Below, in pieces: positions 38,974 through 48,516 of a DNA stretch of 64,000 nucleotides. The number at the start of each line of letters is the position of its first letter. Position 1 is the first letter of the stretch. Below the pieces are notes generated by a model. That model was not told where the DNA came from, searched no databases, and saw nothing but the letters and a program-made list of their open reading frames with translations. Location of the stretch: positions 1,302,001 to 1,366,000 of the forward strand of contig JADJQH010000002.1 of NCBI GenBank assembly GCA_016712865.1, in the 5' to 3' direction. The stretch is from Dokdonella sp. (lineage in GTDB: Bacteria > Pseudomonadota > Gammaproteobacteria > Xanthomonadales > Rhodanobacteraceae). Made by a program: the position numbers and the translations under genes.

Positions 38974-39903
38974 ATGACCACGGCCCCGACATCGTTCCGC
39001 CTGCGCCTGCTGGCCCCCGATCATTGGCCGGCGTGGATCGGGCTCGGCCTGCTCTGGCTGCTGTCGCGCATTCCCTATCGCGCACTGATGATGCTGGGCG
39101 GTGGCCTCGGATGGGTTTTCGCGCGCATTCCCGGTTCGCGTCGCCGCATTGCACGCAGGAACATCGAACGCTGCTTTCCGCAGCTCGATGGCAACGCACG
39201 CGAGCGCCTGCTTGAGGACAACCTGCGCGACGCCGGCCGCATGCTGGCCGAGTTTGCCCTTGCCTGGCTCGGCTCGAAGCGCGCCATTGCACGCGTGCCG
39301 GTGCACATCGAGGGCCTGGAACATGTCGCGGCGGCAGTCGCGGCAGGCCGCGGGGTGCTACTGACTGGAGCTCATTTTTCACATCTGGAACTTGCCGGGC
39401 GCCTGCTGGTGGAGCGCGGCGGGGTGCCTCTGGCCGGCATGTATCGCGAGCACGGAGATGCCGCGTTTGAATGGGCGATCCGCCGCGCGCGCCTGCGCTA
39501 TGCGACCGCCATGTTCACCAAGTACGAGATCCGCGCCTGCGTGCGCCACATGCGCGATGGCGGAAAGCTCTGGTATGCGCCGGACCAGGACATGCGCGGC
39601 AAGGACAACGTGTTTGTCCCGTTCTTCGGCATCCCCGCGTCCACGCTGACTGCAACCCACCACCTGGCCCGACTCTCCGGCGCTTGCGTGATCCCCTTCT
39701 TCCATCGCCGCCTTGCCGGTGGCGGTTACGAACTTCGCCTGGAGCCCGCGCTGGAGAATTTCCCGAGTGCAGACATCGAAAATGATTGCGCCCGCATCAA
39801 CCAGGTGATCGAACGCATGGTGCGCGAAGCACCAAGCCAGTATCTTTGGATACATCGCCGCTTCAAGACCCGCCCACCCGGGCATGCTTCGTTCTATCAA
39901 TAA
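38974..39903 (+). CDS. lpxL: Lipid A biosynthesis lauroyl/myristoyl acyltransferase (LpxL/HtrB family)
   Basis: 309-aa membrane-associated late acyltransferase that adds a secondary acyl chain to Kdo2-lipid IVA. The catalytic HX4E is His134-FSHL-Glu139, and the C-terminal WIHRRFKTRPPG is characteristic. An N-terminal hydrophobic helix is present (about 18-34). It is divergent from waaA with a 79-bp gap, which fits the shared pathway. LpxL versus LpxM specificity is inferred only. Confidence 0.9.
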   Translation: MTTAPTSFRLRLLAPDHWPAWIGLGLLWLLSRIPYRALMMLGGGLGWVFARIPGSRRRIARRNIERCFPQLDGNARERLLEDNLRDAGRMLAEFALAWLGSKRAIARVPVHIEGLEHVAAAVAAGRGVLLTGAHFSHLELAGRLLVERGGVPLAGMYREHGDAAFEWAIRRARLRYATAMFTKYEIRACVRHMRDGGKLWYAPDQDMRGKDNVFVPFFGIPASTLTATHHLARLSGACVIPFFHRRLAGGGYELRLEPALENFPSADIENDCARINQVIERMVREAPSQYLWIHRRFKTRPPGHASFYQ

Positions 39904-39930
39904 AATTGCGCGCGCCCCGGAGGCGTATCC

Positions 39931-42684
39931 ATGAACCTGCTGTGGATCATCATTGGTGCATTCGTCGGCGCCGTCCTGGGCGCAACCATCGCTGACGACT
40001 CGACCGCGATACTGGGTCTCCTGAGTGGCGGCTGCATCGGCTTCCTGATGGCGCGGGTCGCCAGTCTCGGTGATCGCATCCATCGCGCCGAGCAACGCCT
40101 GGCCAGCGTGGAACTTGCCGGCCGGCGTGCAAACGCGGCAAGTCCGCAGACTGCGGCGGACAGGGGGCGCGTGCAGGATCTTCGTCCCGAAGCGGCAGCG
40201 GGCGTCACCGCGCAACCGGCTGCCGACCCGGGCAACAGCGATCCGGGCCCGATGGCATTCGATCTTTCGACAGCGCCGCCACCGCCATTGCCCCCGGCTG
40301 CGCCCGCCGAACCCGCGCCGGCGCCGGTGGCGCCGATTCCCGCGCCAGGACTTGTCTACCATGCGCAGCCCGCACACGCGGCGGAAGACCCTGATCGGGT
40401 CATCAGCGCAATCAAGCGCTGGTTCACCCAGGGCAATGTGCCGGTCAAGGTCGGCATGCTGGTGTTGTTTGCCGGTGTTGCGGCACTGCTCAAATACGCC
40501 ACCGACGAAGGCTGGTTCTCGTTCCCCATCGAATTCCGCCTCACTGGCATTGCCCTGGCCGCGCTGGCCACCCTGGTCTTTGCCTGGCGTCAACGCGAGC
40601 AGCGACGCGCGTTCTCGTTGAGCCTGCAAGGTGGCGCCATCGGCATCCTCCTCTTGACCGTGTTTGCCGCATTCCGCATCTACCACCTGCTGCCGGCATC
40701 GCTTGCCTTCGCCTTCATGATTGCGCTGGTGATCGGCATCTGCCTGCTCGCCGTGTTGCAGGATGCGCTGGCCCTGGCCGTGCTCGGCATACTTGCGGGG
40801 TTTGCCGCCCCCATCCTGATTTCCACCGGCAGCGGCAACCATGTCGCACTGTTTTCCTACTACGCCATCCTCAACATCGCGATCTTTGCGATTTCCTGGT
40901 GGCGCAGCTGGCGCGTGTTGAACCTGCTTGGTTTCCTGTTCACCTTTGCCATCGGCACGACTTGGGGCGTGCTTTCCTACAAACCGCAATTGTTCGACAG
41001 CACCGAGCCCTTCCTGATCCTGTATTTCGGCATCTACCTGCTGATTCCCATCCTGTATGCAATCAGGCGCGGCAGCGACCGCCCGGGAGCCATCGACGGC
41101 ACCCTGGTCTTTGCCAATCCCCTGATCGCTTTCTCCCTGCAGGCCTGGCTGCTGGATGGTGAACGCACGCCCTTGGCAATCACGGCCATCGTGCTGGGCC
41201 TCATTTACCTGGTGTTGGCTGCGCTCACCCTGCGCCGCCTGCGCGTGCTGGGCGAAGCCTATGCCGTGCTCGCCCTCGGCTTCTCCACCCTGGCCATACC
41301 GCTTGCACTTTCCGCACGCACCACCGGCTGCGTGTTTGCGCTGGAAGGCGCCGCCCTGGTGTGGCTGGGCTTGCGCCAGCAACGCCGCTTGCCGCGCTGG
41401 ATCGGCCTGCTGCTTCAGGTATTGGCGGCGCTTGCCTATGCCTATGCATTTTTCCTGGGCCCGACGGACCCGGATGCCCTGCCCGTCGCCAACGGCATCT
41501 ACCTGGGTGCGCTGCTGATTGCCTTGGCCGCGTTTGCCAGCGCCTGGCTCTACCAGCGCGCCGGTGCGTCGGGCGGCTTGTGCACCGTGCTCTATCTGTG
41601 GGGTCTGGCCTGGTGGTTGGGTGCGGGCCTGGTCGAAATTGATCGTCATGTGCCTTGGCCACACGAATCCACCACGGTACTCGCGCTGTTTGCAATCACC
41701 GCCTGGCTCGCCGCGGAGGCCTGGCGAATTTGGCAACGCGCGGCGCTGGCGTGGACCACCGCAATCGGTTTCTGGCTCGCGTTTGCCATGATCCTTGTAT
41801 TGGGCATCGACACGCAGCTGTTCGCCGATTGGCGACTGGCCGCCTTGCTGCTGTTTGCGGTGAGCGGCTGGCGCAGCCTCGTCAATCTGCGCAGCGCGTC
41901 CATCGCCGCCGTGGCCGCTGCGCACGTCGGCTGGATCTGGAGCTGGACCGTGGCCGGGGTTCTTGGCATGCGCGAACTTGCCGAGGACGCAGCGCTGGGC
42001 AGTGGCTGGCGATTCGCCATGAGCGGACTGCCGGTGCTTGTCGCGTTCGCCCTGACCCTGCTGCGTGACTTCTGGATTTCAATTCCGCTCGGCCAGGTGT
42101 TCGCCCGTTATCGGCCGGGCCTGATGGTGTCCCAGGTGGTCGTGCTCGGCCTCATTCTCGCCATCAGCCTGTTTCACCCGGGTTCGAGCTTGCCCTTGGC
42201 CTTCGTGCCCGTTCTCAATCCGCTGGAGCTGTTCCAGATCGTCGCCTTGGTCGTGCTTGCGCTGTGCGTGCGCGGATTTGGCAGCAGTGCGTCCGATCGC
42301 GGGCCGCTGACCGCCATGGTCTGGGTGGCGGCATTCTTGGTGATCAGTTCTGCCGGCCTGCGCGCGGTGCACCATCTGGGCGGCCTGCCATGGAGCCCGA
42401 GCCTGCTTTCCTCGAGCATGGCGCAAACAACCCTGACCCTGATCTGGAGCGTGTTGGGCGTGGCCGGTTGGGTGATCGGCTCGCGTCGCGGCAAGCGCGC
42501 ACTCTGGCTGGTCGGCGCCGTGCTGATGGCCATCGTGCTGGCCAAGTTGTTGCTCGTTGATCGCCAACACCTGGGCAATCTCACCGGCATTGTTTCCTTC
42601 ATCGCCTATGGCCTGCTGTGCACGCTGGTCGGTTACCTGGCCCCGGCTCCGCCACGCGCCGCCAACCAGGAGCACGCCGCATGA
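39931..42684 (+). CDS. DUF2339 polytopic membrane protein
   Basis: 917-aa inner-membrane protein with more than 20 hydrophobic segments. A cytoplasmic or periplasmic linker at about 60-150 contains a Pro/Ala-rich stretch (PPPPLPPAAPAEPAPAPVAP). The DUF2339 core starts near KVGMLVLFAGVAALLKYATDEG. Function is unknown. GGAGG lies 8 bases before the ATG. Its stop overlaps the next gene by 4 bases; DUF2339 and DUF3999 genes are commonly paired, suggesting a joint complex. Confidence 0.88.
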   Translation: MNLLWIIIGAFVGAVLGATIADDSTAILGLLSGGCIGFLMARVASLGDRIHRAEQRLASVELAGRRANAASPQTAADRGRVQDLRPEAAAGVTAQPAADPGNSDPGPMAFDLSTAPPPPLPPAAPAEPAPAPVAPIPAPGLVYHAQPAHAAEDPDRVISAIKRWFTQGNVPVKVGMLVLFAGVAALLKYATDEGWFSFPIEFRLTGIALAALATLVFAWRQREQRRAFSLSLQGGAIGILLLTVFAAFRIYHLLPASLAFAFMIALVIGICLLAVLQDALALAVLGILAGFAAPILISTGSGNHVALFSYYAILNIAIFAISWWRSWRVLNLLGFLFTFAIGTTWGVLSYKPQLFDSTEPFLILYFGIYLLIPILYAIRRGSDRPGAIDGTLVFANPLIAFSLQAWLLDGERTPLAITAIVLGLIYLVLAALTLRRLRVLGEAYAVLALGFSTLAIPLALSARTTGCVFALEGAALVWLGLRQQRRLPRWIGLLLQVLAALAYAYAFFLGPTDPDALPVANGIYLGALLIALAAFASAWLYQRAGASGGLCTVLYLWGLAWWLGAGLVEIDRHVPWPHESTTVLALFAITAWLAAEAWRIWQRAALAWTTAIGFWLAFAMILVLGIDTQLFADWRLAALLLFAVSGWRSLVNLRSASIAAVAAAHVGWIWSWTVAGVLGMRELAEDAALGSGWRFAMSGLPVLVAFALTLLRDFWISIPLGQVFARYRPGLMVSQVVVLGLILAISLFHPGSSLPLAFVPVLNPLELFQIVALVVLALCVRGFGSSASDRGPLTAMVWVAAFLVISSAGLRAVHHLGGLPWSPSLLSSSMAQTTLTLIWSVLGVAGWVIGSRRGKRALWLVGAVLMAIVLAKLLLVDRQHLGNLTGIVSFIAYGLLCTLVGYLAPAPPRAANQEHAA

Positions 42685-44093
42685 GATGGCCCGTATTCCT
42701 GATCGCGTCCATCGCCACCTCGGCATTGGCCAACACACCCGCGGACTATGCCGCGCGCATTCCGATCCAGGCCGACAACAGCAGTGCCGCCTGGCAGATC
42801 ACGCTGAGCGAGGAGGTCTACCGCTGGTCACAGGATGACCGGCTTCGCGATGTCGCCGTTTTCAACGCCGAAGGTCGCCCGGTACCGCTTGCGCGCTGGC
42901 AGCAGGAACCCGAGGAGCACATCGAGCGGCGGCAATCCGAACTGCCTGCCTTCGAGCTGCCTGAGCCGCCAGCAGAAGGACAGTCCGGCGACTGGAACCT
43001 GGTCATTGAACGCGATGGCAGCGGTCGCGTTCGCCGCATCCAGACCCGCGATGATGGCGAACGCACGGAGCCCGCGGCCTCGCGCGACTGGCTTCTGGAT
43101 GCCAGCGCATTCGACAAGGGCATCGATACCGTCACGCTCGACTGGAATGACCCCCACGATGGCGTGGTCGCACGCTTCCGCGTGGAAGGCAGCGATGACC
43201 TGCAAAGCTGGCGCAGGTTGCGCGAGGATGCCGTGATCGTGCGCCTGCAGCGCGATGGCATCCCGGTTGAACGCCGCGACATCGATTTGCCGGGAATGCA
43301 AAACCGCTACCTGCGCCTGATCCGCCTGGATGCAGGCGAAGCCTTGCGCGGGATGACCGCCGTCGTGCGCAGCGAAACGCGCAGCCGGCAAGCGGCCGAG
43401 CTGCGTTGGTTGACGCCACGATGGACGGCATCGCTGGCGGGAGTTGAGGCCAGTGCAACCCGCCATCTGTACATGCTGCCCGGATCGATTCCCGTGCAGC
43501 GGGTTCGCATCCATCTGGCCAATGACAATGCGCTGGCCGACCTCGAACTGCTCAGCGCCGAGCCGCTCACGGCAAATCGCACGCGCTGGCAATCGCGCGC
43601 CCGCCTCGTCGCCTTCCGTCTGCAACAGGATGGCACGCGCATCGACAATGCCGATATCAGCCTGGCCCCAGCGCTCAACCTGCGCAGCCTGCGCATTGAT
43701 TCGGCAACGCCGCTGGCCGACGTACCGCAGGTCCAGGTCGGCTACCGTCCCGAGCACCTGGTATTTCTCAGCGAAGGCAGTGGGCCTTACCTGCTTGCCG
43801 TCGGCAACGCCCGCGAGCGTCGCGCCGATGCCCCGGTGGAAACCGCGATCAAGCTGCTGCGTGCGGAGTTTGGCCAGGACTGGCAACCGCCGCAGGCGAG
43901 TCTCGGTGCGCTGCAAGCCAACGCTGCGCCGCCGGATCCCGATGCAGCGGCAACGGCCTCAGCGTGGCGACGCAAGCTGTTGTGGCTGGTGCTGATCGGC
44001 GCGACCCTGGTGATCGCCGGCATCGCCATCCGCCTGTTGCGCAACCCGGCTGAACGCGGCGCAGTAGAGGGCCAGCAACCACCAGAAGAATAA
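42681..44093 (+). CDS. DUF3999 exported membrane-anchored protein
   Basis: 470-aa protein with a signal peptide (cleavage near ALA), a large predicted beta-rich periplasmic region and one C-terminal membrane helix (LLWLVLIGATLVIAGIAI) followed by a short basic tail. It belongs to DUF3999, function unknown. ATGA overlap with the DUF2339 gene indicates co-translation. Its last 135 bases overlap the 3' end of the convergent O-antigen ligase gene. Confidence 0.87.
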   Translation: MRWPVFLIASIATSALANTPADYAARIPIQADNSSAAWQITLSEEVYRWSQDDRLRDVAVFNAEGRPVPLARWQQEPEEHIERRQSELPAFELPEPPAEGQSGDWNLVIERDGSGRVRRIQTRDDGERTEPAASRDWLLDASAFDKGIDTVTLDWNDPHDGVVARFRVEGSDDLQSWRRLREDAVIVRLQRDGIPVERRDIDLPGMQNRYLRLIRLDAGEALRGMTAVVRSETRSRQAAELRWLTPRWTASLAGVEASATRHLYMLPGSIPVQRVRIHLANDNALADLELLSAEPLTANRTRWQSRARLVAFRLQQDGTRIDNADISLAPALNLRSLRIDSATPLADVPQVQVGYRPEHLVFLSEGSGPYLLAVGNARERRADAPVETAIKLLRAEFGQDWQPPQASLGALQANAAPPDPDAAATASAWRRKLLWLVLIGATLVIAGIAIRLLRNPAERGAVEGQQPPEE

Positions 44094-45263
44094 TCCCCAC
44101 CACGCCGAGTAGAACGCCAGGTGCGTGTTGAGCGGATTGCAGGTCACCACCAGTGCCAGTGCGGGCACGAATGCGCGCTGGCGCTGAGCGGGCGTCGCCC
44201 GGCGAAACATGCGGATGGCCGTGGCGCTGCCGAAGATCCAGCACAGCAAGCCGATGATTCCGGTTTCACTGAGCACCTCGAGCACGATCTGATGGGCATG
44301 CGCCGCGCCTTCCCCGGACTTCGCATCGACAAACGGATCGCCGCCGCGCGCATGCTCTGCATAGTCGTTGCGGAATCCGCGCGCGCCCACGCCATTGAGC
44401 GGATGCGCACGAATCATGTCGATGGCCGCTGCCCAGATGCTCAGGCGCCAGGCCGAAGCCTGGTCGATGGCCTGGGCATTGCCATTGAACACGAGCAGGC
44501 TGCGCTCGATGCGCGCCTGGAATCCGTCCGACTCCTTCCACAGCATGCCGATGCTGAACACGATGCCGAGCACGACACCCAGCAGCAAAGGCAGGAAACG
44601 CCGCAGGCTGCGCGTCTCGCGCCAGGCAAACACGCAGGTCACCAGGGCGAAGGTCAGCCAGGCCGCGCGTGAGCCGGCCAAGAGGATCGGTGCCAGCATC
44701 AGCAGGAAGGCAAGCAGCAGGCCCCAGCGTCCGGTCCTCTCCCGCGCGACGTGCAGGAAAAACGGAGACAGCGCGGCCAGCGCAGGACCCAACTTGAGGT
44801 TGTCCGCGCCGAAGATACCCGCCAGACGTTCCTGTTCGGCGGCGCCTGCCAGGCTGTAGCCGGTTGCCATCTGCACCCAGGCATCGAGCAGCCACAGCCC
44901 CACCACGGCGGCAATCGCCAGTTGGCAACGCTGCCACGCATCCGCGTCCCGCAGCGCCCACGCCACGAACAGGGCAAAGGGCAGGAATCGCAGGGTTTCC
45001 AGCGCCACCATCCAGGTCTTGTGAGGATTGACGGCATCGAACGCCGAAAACAGGATCGGCAACCAGTAGCTGGCGAACAGCAACAGAACCGAGCGTGCCG
45101 CGGTGCCGTTCCAGGCGTGGCCACGCAACAGCGCAACGAGCAAGAAGGCGCCAATGCAGGCGATGAGCACCGGCAGTTCCGAGATTCGCCCAACCGGAAG
45201 CAGGATGAGCACGCCAAGCACAAGCCACTGTGCGGCGATCTCCAGTCGCCCTGCCGCCGTCAT
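43959..45263 (-). CDS. O-antigen ligase/polymerase-like membrane protein (Wzy_C family)
   Basis: 434-aa polytopic membrane protein with about 10-12 helices. A central periplasmic loop holds the Wzy_C signature (AHPLNGVGARGFRNDYAEHA, then AHAHQIVLEVLSETGIIGLL). Such proteins join O-antigen to lipid A-core (WaaL) or polymerise repeat units; which one cannot be decided. The ATG overlaps the glycosyltransferase stop. The hydrophilic tail after the last helix overlaps the DUF3999 gene antisense. Confidence 0.85.
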   Translation of the reverse strand: MTAAGRLEIAAQWLVLGVLILLPVGRISELPVLIACIGAFLLVALLRGHAWNGTAARSVLLLFASYWLPILFSAFDAVNPHKTWMVALETLRFLPFALFVAWALRDADAWQRCQLAIAAVVGLWLLDAWVQMATGYSLAGAAEQERLAGIFGADNLKLGPALAALSPFFLHVARERTGRWGLLLAFLLMLAPILLAGSRAAWLTFALVTCVFAWRETRSLRRFLPLLLGVVLGIVFSIGMLWKESDGFQARIERSLLVFNGNAQAIDQASAWRLSIWAAAIDMIRAHPLNGVGARGFRNDYAEHARGGDPFVDAKSGEGAAHAHQIVLEVLSETGIIGLLCWIFGSATAIRMFRRATPAQRQRAFVPALALVVTCNPLNTHLAFYSAWWGLFFWWLLALYCAAFSRVAQQADGDAGDHQGRADQHQPQQLASPR

Positions 45264-46420
45264 CGATCCTCGCGCCGACGCCGCGGCTCGCCGACCAGTT
45301 CCTGGTACAGGTCCAGCGTGGCCTGTTGCATGTCGATCAGGCGATAGCGGGTCAGCGGCGGAATGGCCGGTGCTGCGCGCATCAGTTCCGCGGCACGCTC
45401 GGCCAGGCGCGCGCGATCCCCGGGCGGCACGCGACCGGCCGGATACAGGTCGGTCAACAATTCGCCGACTCCGCCATGGGCAAAGCCGAGCACCGGCCTG
45501 CACAAGGACAGAGCCTCGATCACGGTGCGGCCGAAGGATTCCGGTTGCGTGCTCAATTGCAGCACCAGGGTGGAGATCGCCATGATTTCACGCACGTCGG
45601 CTCGCGCCGCAGTCATGGCCACGCGCTCGGCGATGCCCAGTGCAGAAGCCATGGCTTCGAGTTCAGCCAGGTAGTCTTCACGGCCCGCCTCACGCACGCC
45701 AAGCAGGAGCAGGCGCGCATCCACGCCGCGTGCCTTGAGATCGGCAATCAACTCCAGGGCAAAGGCATGGCCCTTAAGGCGCGTGCCACGCGCCGGCAAG
45801 GTCAGCAGCGGAGCCCCATCGAGCATCGGGAATTCGGCGAGGAAGCGGCGACGCCATTCGTCTTCGGGTTGGTAGCCGAACGGAAACTCCTCGGCATCCA
45901 CACCCCGCGGAATCAGGATCAGCTTTGACGGATTGACGCTTCGATAGTGGCGCACGACATGATCGCGGACCAGGTTGGAAACGCAGATCACGCGTTCGCC
46001 GCGCGTCATGATGCCGCTGTACCAGCCCGGTGTGTTGAGTCCATGCACGGTGGTGACGAAGCGCGGCCGTGGCCCGTTCAGGCCATTCAGGGCACGCCAA
46101 CCCAGCCAGGCCGGCAGACGCGAACGCGCATGCACGATGTTGGCCCCTGTCTCGTCTATCACGGCGCGCAGGCGGGGTACGAGGGCCAAGGTCTTCAGCG
46201 ACTTCCTGCCGATCGACATTTCGATGTGCCGGCTGCCCTCGGCCACCAGCCGCTCCACCAGCCGCCCGCCAGCGGAGACGACAATCGACTCATGGCCGGC
46301 GGCAACCAGGGCGCGGCCAATCTCCAGGGTCGAGCGTTCGGCACCGCCGCTTTCCAGCGCGGGCACCAATTGCACGACGCTCAGGCGCGGCGCGTTCAGG
46401 TTCGTGCCCGGCGTGGACAT
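45260..46420 (-). CDS. GT4-family (GT-B fold) glycosyltransferase
   Basis: 386-aa cytoplasmic glycosyltransferase of the WaaG/RfaB type. The N-terminal acceptor half has VVQLVPALESGGAERSTLEI and NIVHARSRLPAWLGW, and the C-terminal donor half has LTLPARGTRLKGHAFALELIAD and the E-x7-E region QPESFGRTVIEALSLCRPVLG. It probably extends the LPS core or a related glycan, given the ligase gene that follows. I start at MSTPGTNLNAPRLS; the upstream in-frame residues overlap the preceding gene. Confidence 0.88.
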   Translation of the reverse strand: MSTPGTNLNAPRLSVVQLVPALESGGAERSTLEIGRALVAAGHESIVVSAGGRLVERLVAEGSRHIEMSIGRKSLKTLALVPRLRAVIDETGANIVHARSRLPAWLGWRALNGLNGPRPRFVTTVHGLNTPGWYSGIMTRGERVICVSNLVRDHVVRHYRSVNPSKLILIPRGVDAEEFPFGYQPEDEWRRRFLAEFPMLDGAPLLTLPARGTRLKGHAFALELIADLKARGVDARLLLLGVREAGREDYLAELEAMASALGIAERVAMTAARADVREIMAISTLVLQLSTQPESFGRTVIEALSLCRPVLGFAHGGVGELLTDLYPAGRVPPGDRARLAERAAELMRAAPAIPPLTRYRLIDMQQATLDLYQELVGEPRRRREDR

Positions 46421-46460
46421 GTGACTCTCGATCGGGCTGCGGCCGGGGCCAGGCTCATCA

Positions 46461-46670
46461 TCAATCCACGAGCTCGAATCCGGCCCCGCAATACGGGCAC
46501 TTGGCACTTCCACCCTGCTCCTCGATGGGAAGGTAGACCTTGGGATGGGAGTTCCACAGCGCCATGGCAGGCATGGGACAGCTCAAGGGAAGGTCGGAAC
46601 GACTGACCCGGTAATGATTGTCGGCATTGGCCTGCAGGCCCGAAGAAACCGCAGGATGGTTCGGCGACAT
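46461..46670 (-). CDS. Zinc-finger (zf-CHCC) domain protein
   Basis: 69-aa protein with a C...H...CxxC zinc site: CPMPAMALWNSHPKVYLP followed by AKCPYCGAGFEL. This is the zf-CHCC family related to the mitochondrial complex I subunit NDUFS6. The role in bacteria is unclear. It starts the minus-strand set zf-CHCC, glycosyltransferase, ligase, with a 40-bp gap to the glycosyltransferase. The ATG at 46670 is preferred over one 10 codons upstream. Confidence 0.82.
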   Translation of the reverse strand: MSPNHPAVSSGLQANADNHYRVSRSDLPLSCPMPAMALWNSHPKVYLPIEEQGGSAKCPYCGAGFELVD

Positions 46671-47156
46671 GACTGGAGACTCCCGCAAGATGGCAGTCAC
46701 AAAGTTTAGCCTGCATTATTCATGAACGGGCGCGGATGATCGCGGAGGATTTTGCCCCAAGCGCAAGGCGCGCGGAGCCGAAATGGTGGTTCCATTGGGG
46801 CGACAAGCAACGCCGCGATTGGGGCAAAAGACCCGCGATGGCCGTGCCAGCAGGGAAACGCATGTGGACGCTTTGTTGAAATAGCAGAGTTGTCGGATGC
46901 GTTGTCATACCAAGGCTTCGAGCGTTTTCCTGCGACGTTCGTGAATAATGCAGGCTGTTAGCAGCACGGAATGTGCCAAGTGGCTCACACACCCCATGTG
47001 CAGCGGTTCATCAACAGGCCTGCTGTTCGCTTGCAGACTGCGAGAGGTTTGTCACTTGCAGCCGCTGGTCTAGAATCGACGGGACACGTCTGAAAAATCC
47101 ACGCGCTGCCAATCCGATTGCTCGCAACGTTCCACACTACCAGTAGGGGAGACATC
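46671..47156. other. 486-bp intergenic region with a long-range inverted repeat
   Basis: No convincing gene. It contains an 11-bp perfect inverted repeat, TTTTGCCCCAA (46750-46760) and its complement (46819-46829), enclosing 58 bases with further CCATTGGGG-like pieces. The segment 46736-46960 has the look of a decayed dispersed repeat. The promoter and leader of the downstream Yip1-like gene must lie at its right end. Confidence 0.55.
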
Positions 47157-48413
47157 ATGGATTTTGCAAAGCTCATGGCCCGGGTCAAGGCCATCCTGAT
47201 CACGCCCAAGACCGAATGGCCGGTGATTGCCGCCGAGCCGGAGACGGTCGCCGGCCTTTACAAGAACTACATCCTGATCCTGGCCGCGATTCCGGCGGTA
47301 TTCGGCTTCATCAAGGGCAGCATCATCGGTTTCAGCCTGTTTGGCATTACTGCCCGTACGCCGATGGTCAGCGGCATCATCGGCATGCTGGTCACCTACG
47401 GTCTGACCCTGGTCATCGTTTACGTGCTGGCCCTGATCATCGATGCGCTGGCACCCAATTTCGATGGCGAGAAAAACCAGATCCAGGCGCTGAAAACCGC
47501 CGCCTACACCTACACCGCGAGCTGGGTTGCCGGTATTGCCGTCATCGTGCCGTGGATTGGCTGGCTGGTGGTATGGGCCGGTGCCATTTACGGAATCTAC
47601 CTGCTGTACCTGGGCCTGCCCCGCACCATGCGCTGTCCTGAGGACAAGTCCGTCCTCTACACCGTGGTCATCGTCGTCATCGGCTTCGTGCTGAGCATCG
47701 TGCTCGGCATTGTCGTCGGCGCGATCACCGCCGTCGGCGCCGCAACCGGCGCAATCAATCTCGGCAACAGTTCCAGCAGCGTGACCATCGACAGCGACGG
47801 CGCACTCGGCAAGCTGGCCGCTCTGGGCCAGCAGATGGAAGCACAGACCAAGAAGATGGAAGCCGCACAAAAGAGCGGCGATGCGAATGCCCAGGCCGAT
47901 GCGGCTGCCGCCATGGTTGGCAGCCTGCTTGGTGGTGGTGATCAGGTCGAGGCTCTGGCCCCGGACGCACTCAAGCCGTTCATGCCGGAACGATTGGGCT
48001 CCTTCAAGCGCACCTCGATATCCGTCGAGCGCAACGGTGTCATGGGTGTGCAGGTCAGCACCGGGCATGCGTCCTACCAGGATGCCGACAACAACCAGAT
48101 CAACCTGGAGATCACCGACATGGGCGGCGCCAAGGGCATCATGGCCCTGGCCGGCTTTGCCAATGTCGAATCCGAACGCCAGACCGAAACCGGCTATGAA
48201 AAAACCTACAAGCAGGACGGCCGCCTGGTGTCGGAGCGCTGGGACAACAATAGCCGCAATGGCGAATTCAGCATCGTGTTGGGCGATCGCTTCTCGGTGA
48301 AAGTGAGCGGCTATGGCAGCGGCTTGGACATCAACATGCTGAAAGCAGCCCTCGGCTCACTGGACCTGGCTGGCCTCGAAAGCCTGAAGAACCAGGGCGT
48401 CAAGCAAGGCTGA
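47157..48413 (+). CDS. Yip1-domain polytopic membrane protein
   Basis: 418-aa inner-membrane protein. The N-terminal Yip1 domain (about 1-200) has KAILITPKTEWPVIAAEP and five hydrophobic helices. The C-terminal 210 residues are hydrophilic with an Ala/Lys/Gln coiled-coil segment (ALGQQMEAQTKKMEAAQKSG) and a beta-rich end. Bacterial Yip1-family function is unknown. The start has GGGGAG upstream. It is followed by a strong hairpin terminator. Confidence 0.85.
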   Translation: MDFAKLMARVKAILITPKTEWPVIAAEPETVAGLYKNYILILAAIPAVFGFIKGSIIGFSLFGITARTPMVSGIIGMLVTYGLTLVIVYVLALIIDALAPNFDGEKNQIQALKTAAYTYTASWVAGIAVIVPWIGWLVVWAGAIYGIYLLYLGLPRTMRCPEDKSVLYTVVIVVIGFVLSIVLGIVVGAITAVGAATGAINLGNSSSSVTIDSDGALGKLAALGQQMEAQTKKMEAAQKSGDANAQADAAAAMVGSLLGGGDQVEALAPDALKPFMPERLGSFKRTSISVERNGVMGVQVSTGHASYQDADNNQINLEITDMGGAKGIMALAGFANVESERQTETGYEKTYKQDGRLVSERWDNNSRNGEFSIVLGDRFSVKVSGYGSGLDINMLKAALGSLDLAGLESLKNQGVKQG

Positions 48414-48457
48414 TCGGCGGCTGCCCCACGCCTGCGCTGAACGCACGCAACGATTCA

Positions 48458-48492
48458 AAAAACATCGGGCCGCACATGCGGCCCGATTTGTT
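48458..48492. terminator. Bidirectional Rho-independent terminator
   Basis: Perfect 10-bp stem ATCGGGCCGC/GCGGCCCGAT with an ACAT loop (48464-48487), flanked by AAAAAA on the left and TTGTTT on the right. It lies between the convergent Yip1-like and YceI genes and should stop transcription from both sides. Confidence 0.85.
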
Positions 48493-48516
48493 TCAGCGAA
48501 GCAAAGAGAGGCGTGC

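Noticed and set aside
39379-41925. 848-residue minus-strand reading frame opposite the DUF2339 gene
   Set aside because: Gln/Gly/His/Arg-rich low-complexity translation typical of an antisense shadow of a membrane protein gene.
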